Assembly (NCBI GenBank): GCA_040386935.1
Contig: JAZKEQ010000030.1
Location: forward strand, 9,321 to 73,320
From: JABMMZ01 sp040386935
GTDB lineage: Bacteria > Bacteroidota > Bacteroidia > NS11-12g > UBA955
Reading direction: 5' to 3'
DNA length: 64,000 nucleotides
Shown here: in pieces, positions 32,114 to 41,093 of the stretch
How positions within the stretch are numbered: the stretch's first letter is position 1
Layout of the letters: each line of letters opens with the position of its first letter
Program-made: the position numbers and the translations under genes
The notes under the pieces: generated by a model
Seen by the model: only the letters and a program-made list of their open reading frames with translations
Told to the model about the DNA's origin: nothing
The model's database searches: none

Positions 32114-33124
32114 CTAGGCTGTAGTGGCCGCTCCCAACATCGCTTGTACTTGCTCCACCATTTCTTTTGAACCGATATAAATCGGGGTTCTCTGATGCAG
32201 TGATTCAGGTTGAATGTCCATGATGCGGATTTGACCGTTGGTAGCTGTTCCACCTGCTTGTTCAACAAGGAAAGCCATTGGGTTACATTCGTACAACAAA
32301 CGCAATTTACCATTAGGCGCCTTAGCTGTTGAAGGGTATAAATAAATACCGCCCTTTAGTAAGTTGCGGTGAAAGTCTGCGATTAATGAACCGATGTAAC
32401 GCGCTGAATAAGGTCTTTTTTCATCTTTGTTATTGCCTTTGCACCAGGCCACATAATCAATCACGCCTTTCGGAAATTCATTCAAATTGCCTTCGTTTAA
32501 TGAGAAGATAGACCCTTTTTCAGGTGTTTTAATATCGGGGTGAGACAGGCAGAACTCTTGAATAGAATCATCCAGTGTAAAGCCATTAACGCCATTGCCA
32601 GTTGTGTACACGAACATGGTGGCAGTACCGTAAATAACATAACCGGCAGCTACCTGACGATTGCCCGGTTGCATGATGTCTGCCTTGTCTACAGGTTTAT
32701 CAGGTGAAATGCGTTTGTATATTGAGAAAATTGAGCCAATAGATGCGTTCACATCAATATTGGATGAGCCGTCAAGCGGGTCGATGGCCAGAATGTATTT
32801 GCCGTCTTTGCCATCAGGGCACCAGTGAATGTCATCGTTTTCTTCCGATACCACACATACACAGTCGCCACCCATGTCCATCAGGTGTATGAACACATCA
32901 TTGCTGATAACATCCAGCTTTTTCTGCTCTTCACCTTGTACGTTGGTTTCACCGAAATTACCCAGAATATCAATTAAACCGGCTTTGCGCACATCGCGGT
33001 TAATCATCTTAGCGGCTAATTGTATATCTCTGAAAATACGTGAAAGACTACCCTGTACATAGGGGAAAAGATTTTGCTGGTCGGCAATAAATTGATTTAA
33101 TGTGGTGATGGAATTTTTTTTCAT
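32114..33124 (-). CDS. fbp: Fructose-1,6-bisphosphatase, class I
   Basis: A 336-residue enzyme with the class I metal motif YILAIDPLDGSSNIDVNASIGSIFSIY, the upstream Glu residues in VVSEENDDIHWCPDG and the sugar-phosphate site near PYSARYIGSLIADFHRNLLKGGIYLYP. It hydrolyses fructose 1,6-bisphosphate in gluconeogenesis. It is divergent from lysC, and the two promoters abut in a 38-base gap. Confidence 0.97.
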   Translation of the reverse strand: MKKNSITTLNQFIADQQNLFPYVQGSLSRIFRDIQLAAKMINRDVRKAGLIDILGNFGETNVQGEEQKKLDVISNDVFIHLMDMGGDCVCVVSEENDDIHWCPDGKDGKYILAIDPLDGSSNIDVNASIGSIFSIYKRISPDKPVDKADIMQPGNRQVAAGYVIYGTATMFVYTTGNGVNGFTLDDSIQEFCLSHPDIKTPEKGSIFSLNEGNLNEFPKGVIDYVAWCKGNNKDEKRPYSARYIGSLIADFHRNLLKGGIYLYPSTAKAPNGKLRLLYECNPMAFLVEQAGGTATNGQIRIMDIQPESLHQRTPIYIGSKEMVEQVQAMLGAATTA

Positions 33125-33137
33125 GCTGTCGCTCGTT

Positions 33138-33153
33138 TACTTTTGCAAAAATA
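33138..33153. promoter_or_regulatory. Back-to-back -7 boxes of fbp and lysC
   Basis: TACTTTTG (33138-33145, plus strand, for lysC) is directly followed by CAAAAATA (33146-33153), which is TATTTTTG on the minus strand for fbp. Both fit TAnnTTTG, and the two boxes abut with no base between them. Start codons lie 17 bases (lysC) and 21 bases (fbp) away. Confidence 0.6.
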
Positions 33154-33162
33154 AGCAAAAGA

Positions 33163-34428
33163 ATGAAAGTCTTTAAATTTGGTGGTGCTTCAGTGAAAGA
33201 TGCTGATGCAGTAAGGAATGTAGGTAAGATTATTGCGCAATTTTCGGGTGATAAATTACTGGTGGTGATATCGGCTATGGGTAAAATAACCAATAAGCTG
33301 GAAGAATTAGTGGATGCATTTTGGAAGGGAGACAACAAAAAGAAGCAGGAAATCATCAATGACTTAAAAACTTTTCATTTTGATATTGCCGGTCATTTAA
33401 TCAGCGATAAAAAACACCATATTTTCTCTGACCTTGAAGATTTGTTGATGGAGTTGGAATGTCTGGTAGAAAAAAAATACAGCAATGTGTCGTATGATGA
33501 GATATACGATGGCATTATTTGCTACGGTGAATTGTTGTCTACTAAAATTGTAAGCGATTATTTGCAAAGCATAGAAACAAAAAACAAATGGGTAGATGCC
33601 CGTAATTTCATACAAACCGATAGTAATTTCAGAGAAGGGCGTGTGAAATGGAATGAAACTGAAGAAACCGTGAAGCGCATACTTAAACCCTATATCGACC
33701 GCAGTGTCGTAATTACACAAGGTTTTGTAGGTAGAGATGAGCAAAACAATACCACCACTTTGGGTAGAGAAGGGTCTGACTACAGTGCCGCTATTTTTGC
33801 CTATTGCTTGGATGCGCAGGATGTTACCATCTGGAAGGATGTAGCGGGTGTGATGAATGCCGATCCTAAGCAGTTCAGCGATGCTGTGAAACTGGAGGCC
33901 ATCAATTACAATCAGGCCATTGAGTTGGCTTACTACGGTGCATCAGTGATACACCCAAAAACCATTCAGCCATTGAAAAGCAAAAACATACAGTTGTATG
34001 TGAATTCATTCATCAATATCAATGCGCCCGGAACCATTGTCAACAATAAAGCGGAAGCATTGACTCACGAATGTTACATCATTAAAGACAATCAAACACT
34101 GTTGTCAATTTCAACAAGAAATTATTCCTTTATTGCCGAAGATAATCTGAGTGCCATATTCGATGCATTTGCAAAATACAAAGTGCGTATCAATGTGATG
34201 CAAAATTCAGCCATCAGTTTTTCTGCCTGCTGCGATACCAAAGAAGACAAGATCACTGAAATGGTGAAAGCGTTAGAAGGGGAGTACCAGATAGAACAAT
34301 TGCCGAATTGTACTCTGCTAACGATTTACAATGCCAAAAAAGAAAATGCTATTCCTGAGTTTTTAGCAAAACGCAAAACCTTATTGAATCAGGAATTGGG
34401 TATGGCCCGACAAGTGGTGTTGCAATAA
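33163..34428 (+). CDS. lysC: Aspartate kinase, monofunctional
   Basis: A 421-residue kinase. The N-terminal KVFKFGGASVKDADAVRNV is the conserved KFGG motif, followed by VVISAMGKITNKLEEL, TTLGREGSDYSAA and WKDVAGVMNADP. Two ACT domains follow from about residue 300 (LLSISTRNYSFI, AKYKVRINVMQNSAISFS). It makes aspartyl phosphate for lysine, threonine and methionine. It is not fused to homoserine dehydrogenase. The ACT domains suggest feedback control. Confidence 0.95.
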   Translation: MKVFKFGGASVKDADAVRNVGKIIAQFSGDKLLVVISAMGKITNKLEELVDAFWKGDNKKKQEIINDLKTFHFDIAGHLISDKKHHIFSDLEDLLMELECLVEKKYSNVSYDEIYDGIICYGELLSTKIVSDYLQSIETKNKWVDARNFIQTDSNFREGRVKWNETEETVKRILKPYIDRSVVITQGFVGRDEQNNTTTLGREGSDYSAAIFAYCLDAQDVTIWKDVAGVMNADPKQFSDAVKLEAINYNQAIELAYYGASVIHPKTIQPLKSKNIQLYVNSFININAPGTIVNNKAEALTHECYIIKDNQTLLSISTRNYSFIAEDNLSAIFDAFAKYKVRINVMQNSAISFSACCDTKEDKITEMVKALEGEYQIEQLPNCTLLTIYNAKKENAIPEFLAKRKTLLNQELGMARQVVLQ

Positions 34429-34444
34429 AAAGTCGCTTTGTTTA

Positions 34445-35527
34445 TTACTGTTTGCGATAGCTTATTCTGGTTTTTATTTCAGCTATAAGCGCATCTATTT
34501 CTTCTTTTCTGCCTCCTTCAATACGTTTGATAATATTGCCATTGCTGTCGATTAGAAGTAAAGTAGGAAAACTTTTGATTTTGTAAAATGTGGTATACCC
34601 AATACTATCCTTTTCTAATTGGAAGGTATAGGTGTTTTTCGATTTGAAAAATGCAATATTTTCAACACGATCAACAGGATTTAAAGCCTTAATATTCAAA
34701 AAGTCGGTTTGAAAAGAATCTCTAATTAACTGAAGTTTTGGAAATCCAGCTAAGCAAGGTTTGCACCCAATGAACCAAAAATCAAGTAGTGTCAACTTGT
34801 TATACTGCTTTAAAGTATTGTTAATTTTTAAAGTGTCTTCAATATTTCGAGTAACCGGTAGACTTTTTAAAATTGTAACCAAAGAATCAAATGAATGATT
34901 GAAACTTTGAATTGAGGAAGTTTTTTTTGTGCGAACGATATTTGAGTATTGGTAATAAATTCTCTTTTTTAGTGTTCCTGCGGTGTAATAGATGCTATCT
35001 ACAAGTAATGTATGTTTGTTTATCCAAATTTGTTTAACAAAGCCTACATAAGTAGACTTCATTTCATAAAAATAATGGGTTGTTGCATCAGTCAGAATTG
35101 CATTGTTCGCCTTTTTTTCAGTGTGATAAAAGCAATCTGAAAAGGGGTTTTCAAAGCCTGAAATATTGACGCCAGTTAATTGATAACAATCCATTATTTC
35201 TTGTTTGTTGATATCAAAGTATTCAAAACTGTCAACAAAGCGATTGAAATATTTGATTTTGTTTTGTGTGCTTTTATTCAATAAGATACAAGTAGATGCA
35301 GGATCGAAATATACTAAATCAAAACTTTTAGCACTCAATCTCTGCATTTGTAAATGGCATTTAAAAGTGTCAATATTTAATTTATTATCATCCTTTACTT
35401 TTTTATGAGCATACATAGTCATTTCACTCATGCTCATGTATTGTTCACGTATATCAGATAAGGTAATTGATTGCCCCTTCAAACTCATAAACAAAAGAAA
35501 AACTACAATCAGTAAAGAAAATTTCAA
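34445..35527 (-). CDS. TlpA-like thioredoxin-fold protein, exported
   Basis: A 360-residue protein with an N-terminal signal sequence (FSLLIVVFLLFMSLKGQS). Residues about 20-235 are a beta-rich region of unknown type. The C-terminal domain is a TlpA/AhpC-like thioredoxin fold with LLDFWFIGCKPCLAGFPKL (active CKPC), the substrate-loop strand and the cis-Pro motif KSFPTLLLIDSNGN. It should act in disulfide exchange in the periplasm or on the outer membrane. The start is the ATG following the last frame stop. Confidence 0.83.
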   Translation of the reverse strand: MKFSLLIVVFLLFMSLKGQSITLSDIREQYMSMSEMTMYAHKKVKDDNKLNIDTFKCHLQMQRLSAKSFDLVYFDPASTCILLNKSTQNKIKYFNRFVDSFEYFDINKQEIMDCYQLTGVNISGFENPFSDCFYHTEKKANNAILTDATTHYFYEMKSTYVGFVKQIWINKHTLLVDSIYYTAGTLKKRIYYQYSNIVRTKKTSSIQSFNHSFDSLVTILKSLPVTRNIEDTLKINNTLKQYNKLTLLDFWFIGCKPCLAGFPKLQLIRDSFQTDFLNIKALNPVDRVENIAFFKSKNTYTFQLEKDSIGYTTFYKIKSFPTLLLIDSNGNIIKRIEGGRKEEIDALIAEIKTRISYRKQ

Positions 35528-35589
35528 AATACTTACTGTTTTCTGTTTAAAATGCCAGGATTTAGGTGGTGTTGCAATAAAAGTGAACG

Positions 35590-36900
35590 TTAGAGTTTAA
35601 TAAATTCCACCCTTCGGTTATTGGCCTTGGCCTCAACAGTTGTGTTGGTTTCTGCCGGTACTGATTCTCCTTTGCCATCTGTTTCCATGCGTGAGGCATC
35701 GATACCAAATTCTTTTATCAGCATATCTTTTACAGCCTGGGCTCTTTTTTTGCTGAGTTCAAGATTGGCCTTGTCATCACCATCGCTATCCGTATGACCG
35801 ACTATTTTTATTTTAACGGTAGGATTTTCTTTCAATACATTGGCAATTTCTTTCAATGCACCATAAGATTCAGGTTTGATGGTGGCACTGTTCACATCGA
35901 ATAAGATACCACGACTCACGTATTTGCCTTCTGTAATTAATTTATTTCTTGTATCGGGTGCACCTATGGCCAGTTTTAAATTGCTGATGAGATAGCGGTC
36001 GTTTGGCTCGTGCATGTTGCCCAATGAAAATACAATTGCGTTGTATTTGATTAGTTTTTCAAATGCACGGGGCAGATCCCATATTTTTTCTTCGTTGATA
36101 TACACCCTTACACGTTGACCTTGGCGCCATACCGCCACATGCACAACAGTGCGGTTATCAAATGCAGACAATTGATTCACGGCTACATTATTGTCAATGG
36201 TAGCCTGATGCGTGGTGGATGAAAAATAATTGATTTGAGAACGACCTGAATTATTGCCGGCAGATGTTGGGTGTAATTTTAATTCTAATCCCGTTCTGTT
36301 GCCGCTGTATTGCATCCAGTCGGTGTAGTTGTCAGGTGTTTTTAATGCACAAAAGTCGATGCTCAATTCTGTAGAGTAAAAACTGAATTGCGGATTGACC
36401 GCCAAATCAAATTCGTAGGTAAAGTTTTCGGGTAATTCAGTGACAAATTCAGGCATAAAAACACCCTGTTTTGAAATTTGCAACCACTTGCCTGTACGGC
36501 CTTCCAGATTCACAATTTCACCTGATGAATTGGTATTCCATTTGCCGGGAAAATCGCCAAGCGCATCCTGACTGAAATCCTCAATTGATTTTACTTTTTC
36601 GCCACTGATGAAATCGTATTTGGTATAGGTTTTAAAAGTTGCTTCCTTATTAGCATTATCGGTTGTGCTGTTTTCAGTAGTACCAGCTGCAGCTTTGGCA
36701 ATTGAGTCACTTTTCTTTTTCTTGGCAGCCGCTTCAGCATCGTCCAAACCCTTGTCAATGGTGTTGTCGATTTTGTTGTTGATGCGGTCGTTCACTTTTC
36801 TTTTAAGCACACTACCCGGATTAATGACTTGTGCTTTTACAGAGAAAATAAATAGCAAAGTGAGGAGTGTTGCAACTGATTTAAAGTTGGTTGTTTTCAT
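35590..36900 (-). CDS. OmpA-family protein
   Basis: A 436-residue exported protein. A signal peptide ends near SVKAQ and is followed by a Lys/Ala-rich coiled segment (residues 35-70) containing KKKKSDSIAKAAAG. Residues 90-310 form a beta-sandwich-like concanavalin/laminin-G-type region (DFPGKWNTNSSGEIVNLEGR, FTYEFDLAVNP, RVRVYINEEKIWDLP). The C-terminal OmpA-like domain (ILFDVNSATIKPESYGALKEIANVL, VGHTDSDGDDKANLELSKKRA, ANNRRVEFIK) binds peptidoglycan. It probably anchors the outer membrane to the wall. It pairs with another OmpA-domain gene 86 bases upstream. Confidence 0.85.
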   Translation of the reverse strand: MKTTNFKSVATLLTLLFIFSVKAQVINPGSVLKRKVNDRINNKIDNTIDKGLDDAEAAAKKKKSDSIAKAAAGTTENSTTDNANKEATFKTYTKYDFISGEKVKSIEDFSQDALGDFPGKWNTNSSGEIVNLEGRTGKWLQISKQGVFMPEFVTELPENFTYEFDLAVNPQFSFYSTELSIDFCALKTPDNYTDWMQYSGNRTGLELKLHPTSAGNNSGRSQINYFSSTTHQATIDNNVAVNQLSAFDNRTVVHVAVWRQGQRVRVYINEEKIWDLPRAFEKLIKYNAIVFSLGNMHEPNDRYLISNLKLAIGAPDTRNKLITEGKYVSRGILFDVNSATIKPESYGALKEIANVLKENPTVKIKIVGHTDSDGDDKANLELSKKRAQAVKDMLIKEFGIDASRMETDGKGESVPAETNTTVEAKANNRRVEFIKL

Positions 36901-36986
36901 GTCAATGTCAGTTTGATTTACACAAACATAATTAAAATTGAGATGAAATAAGAAAGGGTTTTTTGTAGGGTATAAAATTCAGGTGC

Positions 36987-38624
36987 TTACATTTCCGTTA
37001 TTTTAAACTCCACTCTGCGATTGTTTAAACGGCCTTCTTCAGTATCGTTGGTATCGATGGGTTCAGTTTGACCCGCACCGCGATAGGTCATGCGACTTTC
37101 ATCAATGCCCAATTCCATCAGATACATCACCACTGCATAGGCTCTGCTATTTGAAAGTGTTTCGTTAGCTTTTACACTGCCCTTGTTATCGGTATGTCCG
37201 CTTATTTCTACTTTCATGGCCGGGTAATTAAGCATCAGGTCGGCTATGCTGTCAAGGATTTCTGTTGATGTTGGCAATAATTCCGATTTGTTGGTTTCGA
37301 ATTGTATGCTTCGCAATACCAGTTTTTGTCCCACTTTAGGAGAAGTATAAATACTATTTTCTTTAACAGGAATAGTCATGGTATCAGTCATGGTATTATT
37401 GTCGAGCATGCAGCCGCTAACAGTGCATGGACAGATGGTGCCTTCTTTTTGTTCGATTAAAACTACATCGTCAATGTAGTAGTATATCTCCTCAATAAAT
37501 TTATTGACAACATTGTCGAGATAGGTGAGTCGGATGCTGGTGTCTTTAGCGAAATTACCGATGTATAAAAACTTTTCACCACCATTGGCTATAAAGCTGC
37601 CTGATACAGTCATCCACTGTTCGCGACAGGCCAATGGCAATAAACTATGGGTTTGCATGACAACACCATTGTCGATGGCTTCTCTTGGTGTTTTAAATGG
37701 TCGGGGTTTATCAGTCAGCGTTACGGAAACACTATTAATGGCGACATCATTTGTTTTTTTGAGTTTTAGTCTGAACTGCAGACAATAAGTAACACCTTCT
37801 TTTAGGGGTTGTTTTAATTCATTGCGCAGTACTTCATAGTTCACACCAAATACGCGGTAACCGCCATAGCAATTGTTGTCTTCATAAAAAATATCGGGTG
37901 TTTCATTGGCACTTCCCCAGAATTTAGCATAGGTGTCACCACCGGGTTTTATCTGACTTGAATGACCGGGTTGCATGCGTTCACGCTCCATTTCAAAGTC
38001 GGGATTGTTAATTAAATTCAAAGGCGTATTCACGGCCCATCGTCTTGCTTTCACCATGAGTGTGATGTTTGGATACTGCTGCATGATTTCAGCATCTGTG
38101 AAGTGGATCCTTTCCAAATCAAAAGCTTTTTTCTTTTCGGCAATGGCGAATATCGAAGGGTCGCCTTTTAAAATTTGCTGAGGTGTGGCGCTGTAATGGT
38201 AATTGATTTTGCCCTTTCTTTCTTCAATATTAAAGTTACCCATGCTATCGGCTATTATGATGATGGTATCACTTTCGTGTGCAAAATATCCTGAGTCGAG
38301 ATAAGCGGTTTTTTCTACCCGCCCATTGTTGTACCAACGTTTGAACAATAAGATGTTGTCGTCAGAAAAGTATTGCCATTCGCCATTCTTCATTGATGAC
38401 TCATAACTGCCACTCGCTTTTTTTACACCGTCTGTATTGAACAATACCCATTCGCCATCTCTTACAATTGTGATGTTGGTGCTGCCGTAAGTTGTTTTTG
38501 ATTTAATGGTTTTTGTTTTGCCTTTGCCAATGCAATTGCCTTCAGCATCAAACGCACAATCTTTTTGAGCTTCTGAGAAGAAAGGATGGATGATTAATAA
38601 AAGAAGTAGTAAGCGTTTTGCCAT
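36987..38624 (-). CDS. OmpA-family protein with MORN-like N-terminal repeats
   Basis: A 545-residue exported protein. After the signal peptide the N-terminal 100 residues contain MORN/YwqK-like units (GEWVLFNTDGVKKASGSYE, GEWQYFSDDNILLFKRWYNNGRVEKTAY). Residues 180-400 form a jelly-roll-like region with an aromatic NLINNPDFEMERERM motif similar to carbohydrate-binding or gliding-type modules. The C-terminal OmpA domain ends with VEISGHTDNKGSVKANETLSNSRA and LNNRRVEFKITEM. It is likely tethered to peptidoglycan. It precedes the other OmpA-family gene on the same strand. Confidence 0.85.
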   Translation of the reverse strand: MAKRLLLLLLIIHPFFSEAQKDCAFDAEGNCIGKGKTKTIKSKTTYGSTNITIVRDGEWVLFNTDGVKKASGSYESSMKNGEWQYFSDDNILLFKRWYNNGRVEKTAYLDSGYFAHESDTIIIIADSMGNFNIEERKGKINYHYSATPQQILKGDPSIFAIAEKKKAFDLERIHFTDAEIMQQYPNITLMVKARRWAVNTPLNLINNPDFEMERERMQPGHSSQIKPGGDTYAKFWGSANETPDIFYEDNNCYGGYRVFGVNYEVLRNELKQPLKEGVTYCLQFRLKLKKTNDVAINSVSVTLTDKPRPFKTPREAIDNGVVMQTHSLLPLACREQWMTVSGSFIANGGEKFLYIGNFAKDTSIRLTYLDNVVNKFIEEIYYYIDDVVLIEQKEGTICPCTVSGCMLDNNTMTDTMTIPVKENSIYTSPKVGQKLVLRSIQFETNKSELLPTSTEILDSIADLMLNYPAMKVEISGHTDNKGSVKANETLSNSRAYAVVMYLMELGIDESRMTYRGAGQTEPIDTNDTEEGRLNNRRVEFKITEM

Positions 38625-38669
38625 TCAAAAATTCTTAACGTTGAAATTTTGAAAATAGTATGTATACAA

Positions 38670-39635
38670 TCAATTCATCCTGTTTTTAAGTGAAGGGCGC
38701 ATGGATTGCAATTGAGCATCATCGATTAAAAATTTAACACCTTCTAGAGCTAACTCAGTATGTTCAAATACTGTTTTTGCTTCCAATAATAATGGCTCCA
38801 AATTATCATATCGCGAAGAAAAATGACCGATGATTAATTTATGAACGCCTGCGTGTTTGGCAATGGTAGCGGCTTGTATAGCGGTGCTGTGATATCTGTC
38901 CGAAGCCTTTTCTATCAATGCTTCCATATAAGTAGCTTCGTGGTAAAGCAAGGTGCTTTCGCGAATATATTCTACAATGTCTAAATCAAAAATAGTATCG
39001 CTGCAATAAGCATAACTTTTCAATGGTTTGGGGTCGAAAGTCAGCTCATTGTTCATGATGGTTGTACCCTTTACATCAGTGTAATCATTGCCGGTTTTGA
39101 TGCTTCTGTAATACGCCACAGGAATGCTGTGATGTTCCATTGCGTTCATGTTCAGCGGTCGGTCCTTCTTGCCTTCTTTAATTAAAAAACCAGTGCAGTG
39201 TATGCGGTGTTTCAAAGGGAAGGTGCTCAGTTCAAACGAAGGGGTTTTAACGACAAACTCCGGACTATTGGGATTGGTAGGATGAAATACAATATCAAAA
39301 TCGGGTGGGTGACCACCGTGCAGCAATTGCAGGTCGATAATTTTTTTCAAAGGGGGAGGACCAATCAGGTGCAGGGGTTGTTTTCGTCCCATTAAACTCA
39401 TGGAAGACAGCAAGCCGATTAATCCGAAATAGTGGTCGCCATGCAGGTGACTGATGCAGATATAGTCGAGGCCGGTGTGGCGTATACCCAGTTGCATGAG
39501 GCGCATTTGCGTACCTTCTCCGCAATCGATCAGTATTTTTTCACTGCCGATTCTAAGCAACTGGCCACTGGGGTGCCGGTCTCTTGTTGGGGTTGCGCTG
39601 CTAGAGCCTAATATGGTTAATTCCGGTACCGACAA
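38670..39635 (-). CDS. rnz: Ribonuclease Z (TTG start)
   Basis: A 321-residue metallo-beta-lactamase-fold RNase Z. The metal motif is CISHLHGDHYFGL (HxHxDH), with further metal residues in SYAYCSDT, LLYHEATY and IIGHFSSRYDNLEPLL. It trims 3' trailers of tRNA precursors. The start codon is TTG at 39633-39635; no ATG exists between the upstream in-frame stop and the conserved start VPELTILGSSSATPTRDRHP. It is divergent from the SDR gene. Confidence 0.95.
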   Translation of the reverse strand: MSVPELTILGSSSATPTRDRHPSGQLLRIGSEKILIDCGEGTQMRLMQLGIRHTGLDYICISHLHGDHYFGLIGLLSSMSLMGRKQPLHLIGPPPLKKIIDLQLLHGGHPPDFDIVFHPTNPNSPEFVVKTPSFELSTFPLKHRIHCTGFLIKEGKKDRPLNMNAMEHHSIPVAYYRSIKTGNDYTDVKGTTIMNNELTFDPKPLKSYAYCSDTIFDLDIVEYIRESTLLYHEATYMEALIEKASDRYHSTAIQAATIAKHAGVHKLIIGHFSSRYDNLEPLLLEAKTVFEHTELALEGVKFLIDDAQLQSMRPSLKNRMN

Positions 39636-39702
39636 AAATTCACTACAAGTCTACCATTATTAATACAATTTTTAATGTTTCATCCCCCAAAAAAATTTAA
39701 CT

Positions 39703-39710
39703 TATTTTTG
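39703..39710 (+). promoter_or_regulatory. -7 box of the SDR gene promoter
   Basis: TATTTTTG fits TAnnTTTG and ends 8 bases before the ATG at 39719, so the transcript is expected to have almost no leader. Confidence 0.6.
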
Positions 39711-39718
39711 CCCGGTTT

Positions 39719-40483
39719 ATGAATCAGCAAAAAATAGCCCTCATTACAGGTGCTACTTCCGGAATAGGAAGAGCCTGTGCGGAATTACTCGCCAAAAACG
39801 ATTATAATTTGATATTGGTCGGCCGAAGAACAGAAAGGTTGCACGCAGAAAAGGATTTCCTCGAAAAAAATAATTCCATTAAAGTACATGTAATTACTTT
39901 GGATGTAAGAGACCGCGCAGCAGTTGAACAGGCTTTTGCATCAATACCGGCAGAGTGGCAAGCCATTGATGTGTTGATCAACAATGCCGGATTGGCCATG
40001 GGTTTATCATCAGTTGAAAACGGCAATGTCGACCATTGGGATACCATGATTGATACCAATTTAAAAGGCTTATTGTACGTTACTAAAAATATATTGCCCT
40101 ACATGATAGCGCGTAATGCCGGTCATATTGTGAATGTAGGCAGCATAGCGGGCAAGGAAGTGTATGCCAATGGCAATGTGTATTGTGCCACTAAGCACGC
40201 TGTAGATGCATTGAACCGCAGCATGCGCCTTGACTTAAGTAAATATCCCATCAAAGTTTCGGCCATTCATCCCGGAGCAGTAGAAACGGAATTTTCTATT
40301 GTGCGTTTTGAAGGCGATGAGGCAAGAGCGAAAGTGGTATACGAAGGATTTGAAAATCTAGTGGCCAATGATGTAGCAGAAGGGGTGTGGTTCATGCTCA
40401 ACCGTCCACCACATGTTAACATCAATGAAATGACGATTATGCCGACTGCCCAGCCTATGGCAGGAGTGATTAATAGGAAGTAA
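39719..40483 (+). CDS. Short-chain dehydrogenase/reductase, YdfG-like
   Basis: A 254-residue Rossmann-fold enzyme. The nucleotide-binding motif is LITGATSGIGRA, NNAG is at INNAGLAMG, the catalytic Ser is in NVGSIAGKEVYANG, and the YxxxK motif is YCATKHA. The VGRRTERL strand after beta 2 points to NADP preference. The sequence resembles YdfG-type serine/3-hydroxy acid dehydrogenases, but the substrate is not proven. It is followed by about 450 bases of repeats. Confidence 0.92.
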   Translation: MNQQKIALITGATSGIGRACAELLAKNDYNLILVGRRTERLHAEKDFLEKNNSIKVHVITLDVRDRAAVEQAFASIPAEWQAIDVLINNAGLAMGLSSVENGNVDHWDTMIDTNLKGLLYVTKNILPYMIARNAGHIVNVGSIAGKEVYANGNVYCATKHAVDALNRSMRLDLSKYPIKVSAIHPGAVETEFSIVRFEGDEARAKVVYEGFENLVANDVAEGVWFMLNRPPHVNINEMTIMPTAQPMAGVINRK

Positions 40484-40654
40484 ATATTTTAGATTTTTTA
40501 TTTTTGTTTTTCTTATAGTCCCGACCCTTCGGGATGATTTTTTGATGGTCTCGACTCTTCGGGATGATGGTTATTAGGTTATTGAGTTAATGGTTACTTA
40601 TAGCAACTCCGATACTTAGGAACTAGTTTTTTATCACAGGACTTATATTGTTTT

Positions 40655-40837
40655 AGTAATACTTTCGTTCAATTTAGTGGTATCCTGACTTTCGTCAGGA
40701 TGACAGGTCCGTCTTATTTGTTGTGCTTAAGAGTTGTGCCAATACGTTCCTTAACCAAATGAAAACATTAATCAACCTCTACAAAAAAAACTGACAGTTA
40801 AATTATCTAATCATCAAATCACCAAATCATCAAATTC
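40655..40837 (+). repeat. Interspersed repeat, copy 2
   Basis: Matches the reverse complement of 20873-21060 over nearly its whole length. It contains the ATCCTGA-CTTTCG-TCAGGAT hairpin, the conserved GTTCCTTAACCAAAT and ATTAATCAACCTCTAC blocks, and a tail of CAAATCAC/CAAATCAT-type repeats. No open frame of note. Confidence 0.8.
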
Positions 40838-40902
40838 CTATTCCCTTATTCCCAACCCCTTTCCCCAAAATTAAATTATTATTTTTTATCAGTAGGCTTT
40901 AA

Positions 40903-40910
40903 TATATTTG
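40903..40910 (+). promoter_or_regulatory. -7 box upstream of the small lipoprotein genes
   Basis: TATATTTG fits TAnnTTTG; the GTG of the interrupted small lipoprotein frame lies 28 bases downstream. Confidence 0.5.
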
Positions 40911-40937
40911 TTTTTGAAACTTTCGGTATTGCATATA

Positions 40938-41090
40938 GTGAAAAAAAATGGGAGGACTCAAGCAATTTTGTTTGTGCTGTTTTTTCTTTGTTTGATTTCT
41001 TGTACAAGGAGATTTAAAAAAATGTAGAATGCTTATAATACAACAAAAAAAGCTGAACAGCTTAAAAATCAAACTATAAATACAAATTAA
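40938..41090 (+). pseudogene. Small lipoprotein frame interrupted by a TAG codon
   Basis: From GTG at 40938 the frame reads a lipoprotein signal (KKNGRTQAILFVLFFLCLISC) followed by TRRFKKM and a TAG at 41025-41027. The same frame then stays open for 20 more codons (NAYNTTKKAEQLKNQ) to a TAA at 41088-41090, three bases before the next gene. Either it is a 29-residue lipopeptide, or a roughly 50-codon lipoprotein gene recently broken by a nonsense change. It sits behind a good -7 box. Confidence 0.45.
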
Positions 41091-41093
41091 AAA

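Larger units (their letters stand above)
40484..40937. other. Intergenic region with short and interspersed repeats
   Basis: This stretch holds two short CCCGA-CCCT-TCGGG-type hairpin motifs near 40520-40570, the second copy of the interspersed repeat (40655-40837) and a -7 box at 40903. No gene was recognised. Confidence 0.6.

Noticed and set aside
34429..34444. Terminator between lysC and the TlpA-like gene
   Set aside because: The 16-base gap holds no convincing hairpin.
41025..41027. TAG read as a non-standard amino acid in the small lipoprotein frame
   Set aside because: No pyrrolysine machinery is in view and other genes here end in TAG normally (e.g. 17800); a nonsense change is simpler.
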